A DNA stretch of 64,000 nucleotides from Chryseobacterium culicis (GCF_002979755.1 NZ_PCPP01000001.1:1-64000), one strand, 5' to 3'; counted from the stretch's first letter, positions 17,825 to 27,633 are shown. A program made the numbers and translations. The notes: generated by a model from the sequence alone, not told the origin.

Positions 17825-17832
17825 TAATTTTG
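17825..17832 (+). promoter_or_regulatory. Promoter -7 box of the flavin oxidoreductase gene
   Basis: TAATTTTG, 19 bases before the ATG at 17852. Confidence 0.6.
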
Positions 17833-17851
17833 TATTACTAAAATCAACAAT

Positions 17852-18877
17852 ATGGAATTAGGAATAGGAATGTTCGGGGATTTGGCTTTTGACCAATCTA
17901 CCGGAAAATATAGAGATGCAGGGATTAAGATTCGTGAAATATTAGATCAGGTAAAATTCATGGATGAGGTAGGGCTTGATGTGTTCGCCATGGGAGAACA
18001 TCACCGTCCGGATTATGCTGTTTCCTCTCCGGAAATAGTATTGGCGGCGGCAGCAAGTATTACCAAAAATATAAAACTAGCCAGTGGCGTTACTGTTTTG
18101 AGTTCTTCGGAGCCGGTAAAAGTATATGAGGATTTTTCAACACTGGATTTGATTTCAGATGGAAGAGCAGAGATCTTTGTGGGACGCGGAAGTTTCATTG
18201 AATCATTTCCGTTGTACGGATACTCATTGAATGATTATGAGCAGCTATTTGACGAAAAATTAGAATTATTACTGAAAATCAATTCTGAGGAAAACGTAAG
18301 CTGGTCAGGGAAACTTCGTGCTCCAATGCAAAACCAAACCGTCTATCCACGAGCAAAAAATGACGGAAAACTTTCTATCTGGAGAGCTGTAGGAGGAACT
18401 CCGCAGTCTGTGTTGAGTGCAGCACAGCTAGGAATGCCTCTGGTGGTAGCTATTATTGGAGGAATGCCGATCCAGTTTAGAAATCTGATCGAATTCTATA
18501 AACAGGAATACCAAAAAGCAGGACATGATGTTTCGAAAATGCAGATCGCTGTTCATTCCCATACTTTTGTGAGTGATGATCAAAAAGTGGTGGATGGGTA
18601 TTTTCATAATTATAAATCTCAGATGGATAGAATAGGGTCGTCCAGAGGATGGGCTCCCTACACAAAAATGCAGTATGACGGAGGAAGAAGCAAAGACGGA
18701 GCCTTATTTATCGGAAGTCCGGCAGAGGTAGCAGATAAAATTGCTTATATGAAGGAGATTTTCGGAATTACAAGATTTATCGGACACATGGATGTGGGAG
18801 ATCCTGCTCATGATGTGATGATGAAATCTATCGAATTATTCGGTAAAGAAGTGAAACCTGTTTTAAAAGATTTATAA
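17852..18877 (+). CDS. LLM-class flavin-dependent oxidoreductase
   Basis: Luciferase-like monooxygenase of 341 aa with a TIM-barrel fold that uses reduced FMN supplied by a partner reductase. FAMGEHHRPDYAVSSPE (46-62), the strand LASGVTVLSSSEPV and the FVGRGSFIESF phosphate-binding region are family landmarks. Oxidation of a small organic substrate with O2 is the usual chemistry, but the substrate is unknown. The gene is single, with a -7 box 19 bases before the start and a terminator after it. Confidence 0.9.
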   Translation: MELGIGMFGDLAFDQSTGKYRDAGIKIREILDQVKFMDEVGLDVFAMGEHHRPDYAVSSPEIVLAAAASITKNIKLASGVTVLSSSEPVKVYEDFSTLDLISDGRAEIFVGRGSFIESFPLYGYSLNDYEQLFDEKLELLLKINSEENVSWSGKLRAPMQNQTVYPRAKNDGKLSIWRAVGGTPQSVLSAAQLGMPLVVAIIGGMPIQFRNLIEFYKQEYQKAGHDVSKMQIAVHSHTFVSDDQKVVDGYFHNYKSQMDRIGSSRGWAPYTKMQYDGGRSKDGALFIGSPAEVADKIAYMKEIFGITRFIGHMDVGDPAHDVMMKSIELFGKEVKPVLKDL

Positions 18878-18880
18878 AAT

Positions 18881-18911
18881 AAAACCGCTGTTGATATTCA
18901 ACAGCGGTTTC
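18881..18911. terminator. Terminator after the flavin oxidoreductase gene
   Basis: AAACCGCTGTTG, loop ATATT, CAACAGCGGTTT. It lies between convergent genes and may serve both. Confidence 0.85.
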
Positions 18912-18928
18912 TTATGGAGTCACAAAAA

Positions 18929-19438
18929 TTATATTTTCTGATAATAGACAATGGACACCTGGGAATGAAATGGAAGCATAAAGGTTTCCCAGCCGTTTTC
19001 CTGATCTGTTTCTTTACTGAGCAGATATTTGTTGTCTATCATATCAATCAGTAAAAGTTCCGGAGAGAAAAAAGTAAGTCCTATTTTATGTTTTGAAGGA
19101 TCTTCCAGATGAGAAGAAATCAGATCCAGTTTAAAATTGTCAAAAGGAAAAAATGTATTCCCCAAGACATCAGGTAAGCTTCGGATCACTCCGCCTAATT
19201 GTGAAACATAGTTACTAGCAGCACTACTTAACAAAAAAGGGATTTGTTTGGCTCCTGGATTTTTCTGAACAAGCTCCCAATAATTCTTTACAGGATTTTC
19301 TTTTTCATCAAAAACCTGATGCTGAATTTTATATTCGAAATAGGTATCATCAAATATATAACGATCCCAAACCATATCAGAACTTTGATCAATGACAATG
19401 CGAAAAGCGAGTTTTATCTTTTTCATCGTTTCATCCAT
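18929..19438 (-). CDS. Conserved-looking protein of unknown function
   Basis: Not recognised. It is 169 aa with no signal peptide and no membrane segment, predicted mixed alpha/beta and cytoplasmic. The segment MVWDRYIFDDTYFEYKIQH is acidic and aromatic-rich. A second ATG at 19426 gives a start MKKIKLAFRI that may be the true one. It follows the cupin gene by 8 bp, so the two are almost certainly cotranscribed and perhaps functionally linked. Confidence 0.7.
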   Translation of the reverse strand: MDETMKKIKLAFRIVIDQSSDMVWDRYIFDDTYFEYKIQHQVFDEKENPVKNYWELVQKNPGAKQIPFLLSSAASNYVSQLGGVIRSLPDVLGNTFFPFDNFKLDLISSHLEDPSKHKIGLTFFSPELLLIDMIDNKYLLSKETDQENGWETFMLPFHSQVSIVYYQKI

Positions 19439-19446
19439 TTTATCAT

Positions 19447-20118
19447 TTACACTTCCATAAAAAGAATCAAGGCATTTTCACTCAACGCCTCAAATTCCAA
19501 TTCTTCAAGTTCCCAAAGCAGGATAGCATCCCGATTTTCCATCAGTCTGTTTTGAAACTCAAATGCACCGTTGATAACCATTCCGAAAATAGATTTATCA
19601 GCATCTTTCAATGCATAATATCCTTCAGCGCGGCCATTATAAAGTCCGATAAAATTAGGCTGCTGTAATACCTTAGAAATATTAAAAGCATTGTTTTTTA
19701 GGGTGAAATCCAATACATTTTTGGTGTAGTTCTGAATGTTTTCTTCTTTTTTAAATTCAAAAATTAGAACATCTGTCCGGTCATGATACACCATATTTTT
19801 GATGACAATATCTTTTCCTGCCTGAGTATTCAGCGTAAGAGACATTCCTGCTGAAATCGTTTCGTAAAAGTCGGTGATGATAATTTCCCCGTACAGGGGC
19901 AGTATGAGAAGAGTTCTTTCTTCCTCAAAACTGAGTCTTAATTCTCCTTCAATATCCAGAACTATCTCTTTGACGTTATACAGAGTATAAGTTCTATCTT
20001 TATCGTTAAGAATCTCAGTAACGGTATTTTTTTCATTTTCCTGCCAGATTCTGAAATCATTTTTGAAAATTTTAGAAGGCGCTTGAACTAACATATGTGT
20101 ACAATTTAATATTTCCAC
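19447..20118 (-). CDS. Pirin-like bicupin protein
   Basis: 223 aa with two apparent cupin-like halves. The C-terminal run RDAILLWELEELEFEAL is close to the end of pirin and quercetinase-type bicupins (usually GDA.....EI.I.AL). The N-terminal half (about 30-125) has the beta-rich spacing LILPLYGEIIITD then SAGMSLTLNTQAGKDI, the usual inter-motif positions of a cupin. The metal-binding His cluster of catalytic pirins is not evident, so it may bind rather than catalyse. First gene of a pair with the unknown gene downstream. Confidence 0.6.
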   Translation of the reverse strand: MEILNCTHMLVQAPSKIFKNDFRIWQENEKNTVTEILNDKDRTYTLYNVKEIVLDIEGELRLSFEEERTLLILPLYGEIIITDFYETISAGMSLTLNTQAGKDIVIKNMVYHDRTDVLIFEFKKEENIQNYTKNVLDFTLKNNAFNISKVLQQPNFIGLYNGRAEGYYALKDADKSIFGMVINGAFEFQNRLMENRDAILLWELEELEFEALSENALILFMEV

Positions 20119-20234
20119 GAGACACAGATCTATACATTGCTTTTGGGGATGAGAAACAAACGATTGATATCTATATCAGACCTGTGCTTTGTGGAAATAG
20201 GATAATAACTAATATTTAAAGAACTTTTCAGAAT

Positions 20235-20969
20235 TTATGCCGATACTTTTATAGTATGAGTAAGGGTAAAACCACCGCTTACGCTTCCGGAAATAGTTGA
20301 CATTTCATTAGCTGTTCCGTCACTGAATACATTATCATTGGCATTGTATGTATATCCGGTCATTCCTTTGTATCCTGTACTTGCAGCAACCTGTACCACT
20401 GCACTGTCGCTTCCTTCCGGAAATGCAATCTGAGTCACCAGTAAAGACTGGCCCGCAGAATTGTAAATGTGGACATGAATATGAGTAGCCCTTCCATTAT
20501 ACCAACCCGGAAAAATAGATGTGAATTTTACCTGGCCATTACTATCTGTGGTCTGTCTTCCTCTTAAAAAATGAACCGTAGTATAGTTGGTGGGCTGCAT
20601 CCCAGTTCCTCCATATTCAGAGTAGTTTCCATCTTTATCGCAATGCCAGATGTCTACAAAAGCGCCCTGTAAAATAGCACAACTTGTATTTACATTCTGT
20701 ACCGTGATGGTAATCGTAAAAGGAACTCCTGTTCTGTCACTGACAATATTACTTTGAACGAGACTGGATGGAGATTTTGTAGGAAACGGCCCTTCAGTTT
20801 CTGTATTGGTAACCGAACATCCTGTAGAACCTGAGCCTGTTGAGGTACCAGAAGATGAATCTGTAATATCATCATCATTTCCGCAATGGATCAAAAGAGG
20901 AGCGGCAACAGCTGTTACTCCGGCTAATCCAAGACTTTTCAGAAAGCCTTTTCTATTCATTGTTTTCAT
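20235..20969 (-). CDS. Intradiol ring-cleavage dioxygenase, lipoprotein
   Basis: 244 aa, related to the protocatechuate/catechol 1,2-dioxygenases that use Fe(III) to split aromatic rings between two hydroxyls. Ligand candidates fit the family: Tyr in GNYSEYGG, Tyr in FPGWYNGRATHIHVH and the two His of HIHVH. TETEGPFPTKSP is the conserved entry motif. The N-terminus has a Tat-like NRKGFLKSLG (RK instead of RR), then a lipobox ending LLIHC, then a Ser/Gly/Thr-rich linker. It is therefore an envelope-anchored version, as seen in many Bacteroidetes; its substrate is unknown. Start may be the second Met at 20960. Confidence 0.88.
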   Translation of the reverse strand: MKTMNRKGFLKSLGLAGVTAVAAPLLIHCGNDDDITDSSSGTSTGSGSTGCSVTNTETEGPFPTKSPSSLVQSNIVSDRTGVPFTITITVQNVNTSCAILQGAFVDIWHCDKDGNYSEYGGTGMQPTNYTTVHFLRGRQTTDSNGQVKFTSIFPGWYNGRATHIHVHIYNSAGQSLLVTQIAFPEGSDSAVVQVAASTGYKGMTGYTYNANDNVFSDGTANEMSTISGSVSGGFTLTHTIKVSA

Positions 20970-21253
20970 AATACAGGGGTTTAAGATTATACTTTAGGCT
21001 GGAAGTATGAAGATGGGAGAGGGAAGTTTTTGAATGCGTAAGATCATCCAGAACCCCGCTCACAGCTTTCAGCCTTTTTCTTACTCCAAAAGTATTTTCA
21101 AAAAATGGTGCAGGAAAATTTATGAGGTAAACGAATAAAATGTGTCGGTAAATAAGTGTTTTTTAAGAATTGTTAAGAGAACGGATGGGAATTGGAAGAA
21201 GGAAACTGGAAGTGGTGAGCAATATTTTCAAGACATTCATTACTTCCATCTGA

Positions 21254-21928
21254 TTATTTATTCACAATCTTCATCACCAGATCTTTGTAAGTTTCCCCGA
21301 TAGGAATAATGAAATCTCCAATGTAGATGTTGCGGTTGACAATGGTTTTAATATTTTGTACGGGAACAATATAAGATCGGTGTACTCTCACAAAATCCTT
21401 TTCAGGGAGCTTTTCCAGGATATTTTTCATAGAAGAGCGTGCGGTGATGGTAGAATGGTCGTTTAAATGGATCTGGATATAATCATCTAATCCTTCAATC
21501 AGTACAATATCGTTGAAATTGATTTTATGAAGTTTGTAATCAGCGCGTATGGAAAGGTATCTTATTTCATCAGCGTCAGCACTGTTTTTTACTTTCTCCA
21601 CTGCGGCCTTGAATCTTTCGAAAGAAAATGGTTTTAAAAGATAATCAACTGCATTAATGCTGAATGCATCTACAGCATATTCTGAATAAGCCGTTGTAAA
21701 GATTACTTTGGTATGCTGGGAGATGTTTTTATAAAAATCCATTCCGTTTTTGGAAGGCATTTCTATATCGAGGAAGATGAGGTCTACAGGAAATTTGTTA
21801 AGATATTTTTGCGCATCACTTTGCGTATTGAAGACCTTTTCAAGAGAAAGGTTTTCAATTTTTCCGGCGTAATTCTCAATGATTTTCAAGGCGAGAATTT
21901 CATCGTCAAGAGCGATGGCTTTTATCAT
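21254..21928 (-). CDS. LytTR-family response regulator
   Basis: DNA-binding response regulator of 224 aa. The receiver domain (1-120) holds acidic residues Asp8-Asp9 and phosphoacceptor Asp54 in LIFLDIEMPSKNG, with the Lys of LLKPF. The C-terminal LytTR domain (about 130-224) has the VRVHRSYIVPVQNI signature. It pairs with the histidine kinase immediately upstream (4 bp between them), a standard LytS/YehU-type two-component pair. Targets cannot be told from the window. The next 280 bp upstream of the dioxygenase gene show no other gene. Confidence 0.95.
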   Translation of the reverse strand: MIKAIALDDEILALKIIENYAGKIENLSLEKVFNTQSDAQKYLNKFPVDLIFLDIEMPSKNGMDFYKNISQHTKVIFTTAYSEYAVDAFSINAVDYLLKPFSFERFKAAVEKVKNSADADEIRYLSIRADYKLHKINFNDIVLIEGLDDYIQIHLNDHSTITARSSMKNILEKLPEKDFVRVHRSYIVPVQNIKTIVNRNIYIGDFIIPIGETYKDLVMKIVNK

Positions 21929-21932
21929 AGGC

Positions 21933-23021
21933 CTATAGTAATTTAATTTTTAAATCAACTTCAAAAGTCTTCCCGTCATTGATCATGCTCAATGAATGTT
22001 TTCCCGGATAAACCTGTTGTAAATGTTCAAGAGTATTTTTTAATCCCACTTTTAAACTTTCTTCATCTGTAATATTCCGGTTCACAATATTATTAAAAAC
22101 TTGAAAATGAAGCTGTTCTTCCCGGATCATTATTGTAACGGTTATTTTAGAATTTTCTTCTGCATTAAAGCCATATTTGAAGGCATTTTCAATAAAATTA
22201 ACCAAAATAAAAGGTGCTATCTGTAAATTCTTTGTTTCGCCAGTTTCAGTATAAGAAAAATCCAAGCTGCTGTCTGTTCTGATCAGCTGAAGAGCAATAT
22301 AATCTTTTACATATTCAATTTCTTTGCTGAGTTTTACCAGATCTTTACTGCTTTCCTGTACCACATAGCGCATGACATTGGAAAGCTTCAGAATTCCGTT
22401 GGGAGTATCATCAGATTTGAGTAAAGCGAGTGAATAAATCGAGTTTAAAATATTAAATAAGAAATGAGGCTGCAATTGGTATTTTAAACTTAATAATTCT
22501 GCTTTGGCTTTGGAACGTTCCAGTTCCTTTTTCTCAATATTTTTAAAAATAAAAAGGGAAGATAAAAATGAAAACAGAAAGGGAAGGAGTGATGAAAAGA
22601 TCATCTGTGCATAAAAACTATTATTTCCAGATTGAAAATTTCTCTGAGAAAATCCCTGCTCCATGGGTGGCGGAGGTATATTTCCATTGGGGTTTACAGG
22701 AGGTGGCTGCATCTGCATAGGGAAATGTTGTGCAGTAATCCTGTTTTCTGCAGTAAGATAATTAGGTACAAAAACCATCATTCCAAAACAGATCAAAAGA
22801 CAGATGATAAACAGAACGTATCTTTTTTTGCTGTAGAACTTTGGAAGAAACAGATTGAGGTTGAGATAAAAAAAGAGAACTACCAATACAAAACGGATAA
22901 ACTCTCGCTGGAATGGAGACACTTTAAAAACGGACAACGTTCCGTCAAAATCCGGAGAAGAAACAATCGGGATTGTTAAGAGTAACAAAATAAGGATAAT
23001 ATGTTGCCCGATTTTTTTCAC
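21933..23021 (-). CDS. LytS/YehU-type sensor histidine kinase
   Basis: 362 aa membrane sensor. Four hydrophobic helices lie at about 10-25, 42-60, 68-88 and 135-160, with a short Met/Pro-rich extracytoplasmic loop (about 95-130, holding HFPMQMQPPPVNPNG). The His_kinase domain has the phosphoacceptor in LQPHFLFNILNS, and an HATPase domain follows (IENAFKYGFN; the G-box is partly degenerate). Its stop codon is 4 bp before the response-regulator start, so the two genes are coexpressed. A -7 box lies at 23053-23060. The Met-rich loop could bind a metal or cationic peptide; this is speculation. Confidence 0.93.
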   Translation of the reverse strand: MKKIGQHIILILLLLTIPIVSSPDFDGTLSVFKVSPFQREFIRFVLVVLFFYLNLNLFLPKFYSKKRYVLFIICLLICFGMMVFVPNYLTAENRITAQHFPMQMQPPPVNPNGNIPPPPMEQGFSQRNFQSGNNSFYAQMIFSSLLPFLFSFLSSLFIFKNIEKKELERSKAKAELLSLKYQLQPHFLFNILNSIYSLALLKSDDTPNGILKLSNVMRYVVQESSKDLVKLSKEIEYVKDYIALQLIRTDSSLDFSYTETGETKNLQIAPFILVNFIENAFKYGFNAEENSKITVTIMIREEQLHFQVFNNIVNRNITDEESLKVGLKNTLEHLQQVYPGKHSLSMINDGKTFEVDLKIKLL

Positions 23022-23052
23022 GCCGTCAATGAATATTAAATATTATGATCTT

Positions 23053-23060
23053 CAAATGTA
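23053..23060 (-). promoter_or_regulatory. Promoter -7 box of the two-component pair
   Basis: TACATTTG on the minus strand, 31 bases upstream of the kinase start codon. Confidence 0.6.
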
Positions 23061-23178
23061 ATGAAATGACATATAAAAAAATACACCTAAGCAGAAAATA
23101 AGAGATTTTCATAACTTAGGTGTACTTCAATACAGGTAAGCTGATAGCTTTAAAAATGAACGGAATGTAATCTTAAAT

Positions 23179-26100
23179 TTATACGATCTCAATCAAGCTT
23201 CCTCTTTCCTCATCTTTAATGATATTGAGCGCTGTAGGGATTTTCTCTTTCAGTTCTTCAACGTGAGAAATGATTCCCACAATCCTGTTTTCTTTCATCA
23301 GATTAGTGAGGGTTTCAAAAACAATATTTACTGATTCTGTATCCTGAGTTCCGAATCCTTCATCAATAAAAAAGAAGTTCTTATCTGCCTGCGCGTTGGC
23401 CTGAACACTTTCTGCCAATGCCAGCGCAAGGCTTAAAGAAACCTGAAAGGCCTGTCCTCCCGAAAGTGTTTTTACACTTCTGCTTTTTCCTTCGTTGAGG
23501 TAATCAATGATTTCAAAATCGTTATTTTCATTAAGCTGAAGGCTTAGCTGATTTCTTGTCATCCGGTGGAAACGCACATTCGCATGATCACAAAGCTGTC
23601 TCAGATAAATAGACGAAACATATTGTACAAAACCTGCTCCTTTAAACAGATTCATCATGATTTTTAGATTTTCAGCACGTTTCTGGAGTTTTGCCAGTTC
23701 CTTTAAAAGAGTTTCTTTTTTTACGAATTCTTTTTCCAGTCGGTCTATTTCTGCAGTTTTGGTAACTACGGAATCACTGATTTTTTTCTGCTCACTTTGC
23801 GCCTCCTGGAACTGCTGTTCAGCCAAAGAAAACTGTTCGTTATCGAATGAAAGTCCCTTCAGTTTTAATTCCAGTTCGATGATGAATTTCTTTAGAGCTT
23901 CAAATTCAACCTTGAAATTCTGGATTTTGACTCTTACAAGCTGAACATTGATGTCCTGAAGCAAGATATTTTCAACTTCTCTGAATTGAGTGAAATTTTG
24001 ATCTGCCAAAGCCTTACCAATAGCTTCTTCATTTCCGGAAATTTCTTTTTCAAGCTCGGTAATCTGTTTTTCAGATTGATTGACAATTGCTCTTTGCTCC
24101 GCCAGTTTTGGAGAAAGAATTTTTTCCTGCTGCAATGCCTTCTGATAATTTTCTTCAGTTTCTTTATTGGATTGTACAAGTTTTTGATAAGCTTCTTCAA
24201 TCTCTGTTATTTCCTTTTGAGCATACAGATTCCAGTTCAGGATCTTAAGACCGGAACGGCTGATATTAATCTGTTCCTGTTTTGAAACCTCTTCCATGCG
24301 GAAACCTTCCAGAGCACTTTTATACTTTTCCAGCGTTTTAGCCTCTTTTTCCAGTGCTTCTCTTTCCAGTGTTACATTTCGTTCTGTTTCTTCAATCTTT
24401 TTTTCCAGCGTAAAAGAGTCTGAGCGTTTTTTTTCAAAATCCTCTTCCTGATCCGGAGAGAATGGTTTCCAGATGAAATTCTGAAGATGGGTTTCAATAT
24501 TTTGTTGAATGTGAAGAACAGTTTTCTGCTCCGAAAGAAGCTGTTCTTCAAAGATTTTTTTGCGGTCGAGAATCTTATCAATTTCTGCTTCCTGCTTTTG
24601 AAGACCGATTACTTCCTGCTCAACCGATGTTATTTTCTCCTGAACTTCCTGCAGCTCAGCATTCACATCGTGAAATTCCACAATATGCGGATGTTCCTTA
24701 GACCCGCAAAGAGGGCAGTTTTCACCGTCATGAAGTTCACTGGCAAAACGGGAAAGTTCTTTTTGTATTTTAAGGTGATCCAGTTTCTGAGAAAGCTCTT
24801 TTTTCTTTGTTTCTAAGGTTTCTCTCCTGTTTTTGAAATCATCTTTATAATTTTCATGATAGGCAAAAGGTTGTAATTCTTCTGCAATTTCTCCGATTTG
24901 TTTTTGATGTTTCTCAACCTTTTCGGTTTGTTCCTGCAGGGATTTTTTTAAATTTTTTTGTTGAATAAACCAGTTTCCGACTTCTGAAAGTAAGGCAGAA
25001 TTAAGTTTCTGTTCTTTTAAGTTTTTAACCAGGGCAGAAAGCTCATCAATGGTCTTTTGAATCTTTTCTTTGTTGATATCAACTTCTTTTACCTTTTCGG
25101 AACCTTTCTGTGTTCTTTCATTCAGAACTTTGATTTCTTCAGAAAATTTCAGGATCTGAATGATGAGGTTCAGGTCGTTTTCCTGGATTCTGGATTGCTC
25201 CAAGGCCTTAAACTTTGGTTCAAGAGCTGTGAGCTGCTCTTTTATGATGGTAAAAGCTTTTTCAGTTTCCTGCCAGCTTTTGATTTGTTGTTCTTTATCG
25301 TTTCGTTTATCAGCAATTTCTTTTGAAAGCTTATTTTTCTCAATAATCAACGGGTTGAAAATCCTGAAAACACGGTCGTATAATTCCATTTGTGCTTCCA
25401 GAGCATCTATTTGAGGCTTTTCTTCAGAAAGTTTAGTGAATTTTTCCTTATTCTGCTGTAAACTATCGAAGTCACTTTTTAAGTTTTTCAGCTGTTGATA
25501 AGTTTGGGAAATCTTTTCCAGCTTTTCATTGGATTCCGAAAGGAGTTTCTGTTCCTTTGCCAGCTGTTCTTTCTGAATCTTGATTTTTTCCTCATTGATT
25601 TCTTCAAAACCTTTTAGCTGTCCTTCCAGCTGATCCAGTTCAGATCTGTTTTTTACATGGAGTGCAGAAACATTGTTCTGAAGATCAAATTTCTGAAGAT
25701 TAAAAATCTCCTTCATCATATTCGTTCTTTCTGCAGCACCCAATTCAAGGAATTCTTTGAACTGCCCCTGCGGAATAATGATGGTTCTTTTAAAATTGGA
25801 ATAGCTTAAACCAATAATTATTTCTGCATTCGAATGATCTAAAGGAATCCATTTGCCATTAATATGCTCATAAAAAGTAATGGCATTAGGCTTTACTTCT
25901 TCGAATTTTTTTGAATTTCTTTTAAAATCACGGGTAGCACGGAAAAGCTTATTCTCATAATTCACAAAATCAAATTCTATATAAGAACTGTTTGATTTCA
26001 GATTCATCATGTTGTAAGCCCTTTTATCACGCATGTTCAGACGCTCCGTTTCCCCATAAAGAGCAAACGAAATCGCTTCTAAAACGGATGATTTTCCGGA

Positions 26101-26214
26101 ACCCACAGCACCGAAAATACCAAATAATCCCGCTTCAGTAAGATTTCTGAAATCAATAGTCTGGTGTTCCTGATAGGAGTAAAGTCCTTCGATTGTTAAT
26201 TGAACAGGGATCAT
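23179..26214 (-). CDS. sbcC: Exonuclease subunit SbcC
   Basis: ATPase subunit of the SbcCD (Rad50-Mre11-like) nuclease that opens hairpins and trims protein-blocked DNA ends. At 1011 aa it is the usual size: Walker A in GAVGSGKSSVLEAI near the N-terminus, two very long coiled coils, the zinc-hook CPLCGS midway, and at the C-terminus the ABC signature LSGGQ and Walker B FFFIDEGFGTQD. It starts 3 bp after sbcD and ends this two-gene unit. The protein is rich in Lys, Glu and Gln, as expected for coiled coils. Confidence 0.97.
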   Translation of the reverse strand: MIPVQLTIEGLYSYQEHQTIDFRNLTEAGLFGIFGAVGSGKSSVLEAISFALYGETERLNMRDKRAYNMMNLKSNSSYIEFDFVNYENKLFRATRDFKRNSKKFEEVKPNAITFYEHINGKWIPLDHSNAEIIIGLSYSNFKRTIIIPQGQFKEFLELGAAERTNMMKEIFNLQKFDLQNNVSALHVKNRSELDQLEGQLKGFEEINEEKIKIQKEQLAKEQKLLSESNEKLEKISQTYQQLKNLKSDFDSLQQNKEKFTKLSEEKPQIDALEAQMELYDRVFRIFNPLIIEKNKLSKEIADKRNDKEQQIKSWQETEKAFTIIKEQLTALEPKFKALEQSRIQENDLNLIIQILKFSEEIKVLNERTQKGSEKVKEVDINKEKIQKTIDELSALVKNLKEQKLNSALLSEVGNWFIQQKNLKKSLQEQTEKVEKHQKQIGEIAEELQPFAYHENYKDDFKNRRETLETKKKELSQKLDHLKIQKELSRFASELHDGENCPLCGSKEHPHIVEFHDVNAELQEVQEKITSVEQEVIGLQKQEAEIDKILDRKKIFEEQLLSEQKTVLHIQQNIETHLQNFIWKPFSPDQEEDFEKKRSDSFTLEKKIEETERNVTLEREALEKEAKTLEKYKSALEGFRMEEVSKQEQINISRSGLKILNWNLYAQKEITEIEEAYQKLVQSNKETEENYQKALQQEKILSPKLAEQRAIVNQSEKQITELEKEISGNEEAIGKALADQNFTQFREVENILLQDINVQLVRVKIQNFKVEFEALKKFIIELELKLKGLSFDNEQFSLAEQQFQEAQSEQKKISDSVVTKTAEIDRLEKEFVKKETLLKELAKLQKRAENLKIMMNLFKGAGFVQYVSSIYLRQLCDHANVRFHRMTRNQLSLQLNENNDFEIIDYLNEGKSRSVKTLSGGQAFQVSLSLALALAESVQANAQADKNFFFIDEGFGTQDTESVNIVFETLTNLMKENRIVGIISHVEELKEKIPTALNIIKDEERGSLIEIV

Positions 26215-26217
26215 GGC

Positions 26218-27423
26218 TTATGCATTTAAAATTTCGTTAAACAAATTCATCAGTTCTTCATTGGCTTCCTGCCCGCCGTTTTTGGATTTAAAATAGTCTT
26301 TAAATAATATATCAATATCCTGACTTAAATTGATTTCATGGTTTTGATCTTCTGATAATTCCAGGTTTTTTACTTTGGGAATAAGGTGAACAATTCCGTT
26401 GTGCGACTGATAGATTAATCTTCGTTCATCAGCTGTTAAAAAAGTCTCACTTTCCAGTGTAAGTTCTATAAATGTATATGGATTTTCACCTAACCAGCTG
26501 ACTGTATCATCAATGGAGGTAAATGTTTTTCTGACTAAAGCTCTTCCTTTTGTCAGTGTTTTCTTCTCGTAAGAAACAGGTTTTCCCGGCTCTGCATCAA
26601 TAATGGAAACATATTTTGTCTGTCCCGCTTCACTGAAACTGTAGCACAGAGGAGAAGAAGAATAAATAACAGGTTTTTCCTTCGTTCCGATATTCTGAAA
26701 CCCATGCAGGTGGCCCAAGGCTGTATACTGAATCTGTTCAGGAATGCTATCCGAAAAAATAAGATCTGCATTTCCGATTTTAATAGGTTTTTCTCCTTCC
26801 GGCTCTTCCAGAACTTCCGAACCTCTTTTATTCATATATAAATGGGCGGTCAGAAGATTAACTCCGGAATCATCACAAAACTGATCGGCAAGATTTTTCC
26901 ATGTCTGTGAAAGAACTTTGTTGATTTCTTCCTCTTTATTTTCACCAAAATATTCCTTTAACCGGATTTCATTGGCATAAGGAGTGTGAAGAATTCTTAC
27001 CGGGAAATCTATTCCTTCTATTTTCAGTTCGATAAAGCCTTCTTTTGAATGGGTAATGTTGAAATATTCTGTACCAAAAGGGCTGATCTCTGCTTTAGGA
27101 TGGCCTATTAAAATGATTCCGCATTCCCTGGCCAGAGCATCAGGAGCATTGATTAAACTGGGAGAATCATGATTACCGGAAATAGCAATTACCGGACGTT
27201 TACCGTTTAGTGATAACCGTTTTAAAGTTTTATAAAAAAGTTCAACGGCCTCTACACCTGGATTGAAATTATCGAATAAATCTCCGGCAATTAAAACTAA
27301 ATCAACGTTTTGCTCGTCGGCAATCTGAACAATTTCATTCATCACCAAAACCTGTTCTTCTAGTCTTGAAAAACGGTCGAGGCGTTTACCCAAATGCCAG
27401 TCGGCAGTGTGGAGGATTTTCAT
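26218..27423 (-). CDS. sbcD: Exonuclease subunit SbcD
   Basis: Mre11-like phosphoesterase nuclease, 401 aa, partner of SbcC. The five metal-binding motifs are in order: HTADWHLGK (4-12), LIAGDLFDN, ISGNHDSPS, LTAHLYM and ALGHLHGFQ. The C-terminal part (about 290-401) is the capping and SbcC-contact region. First gene of the sbcDC pair with a 3-bp gap. No repair gene other than uvrC is in the window. Confidence 0.97.
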   Translation of the reverse strand: MKILHTADWHLGKRLDRFSRLEEQVLVMNEIVQIADEQNVDLVLIAGDLFDNFNPGVEAVELFYKTLKRLSLNGKRPVIAISGNHDSPSLINAPDALARECGIILIGHPKAEISPFGTEYFNITHSKEGFIELKIEGIDFPVRILHTPYANEIRLKEYFGENKEEEINKVLSQTWKNLADQFCDDSGVNLLTAHLYMNKRGSEVLEEPEGEKPIKIGNADLIFSDSIPEQIQYTALGHLHGFQNIGTKEKPVIYSSSPLCYSFSEAGQTKYVSIIDAEPGKPVSYEKKTLTKGRALVRKTFTSIDDTVSWLGENPYTFIELTLESETFLTADERRLIYQSHNGIVHLIPKVKNLELSEDQNHEINLSQDIDILFKDYFKSKNGGQEANEELMNLFNEILNA

Positions 27424-27633
27424 AATCTAAGTTTGAGAATTAAAAAAGAGTATATGCAGAGAATTATTTTGCAAATATTAAAATGTAAATATAGAAAATA
27501 CTTAATTTTAAAAAATAAGGTTTCCCTTAATTCAGATAAAAATTTCAGACAATTTTGCCTGTTGCCAGCTATCATTTTAGTACTTTAAATTCAGCTGTTT
27601 CAAAAACTGAGCAGGGTTTGGCAAAGGATTATT

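Noticed and set aside
23657..25414. Several + strand frames opposite sbcC
   Set aside because: Phe/Leu/Ser-rich translations that mirror the coiled-coil codons of SbcC.
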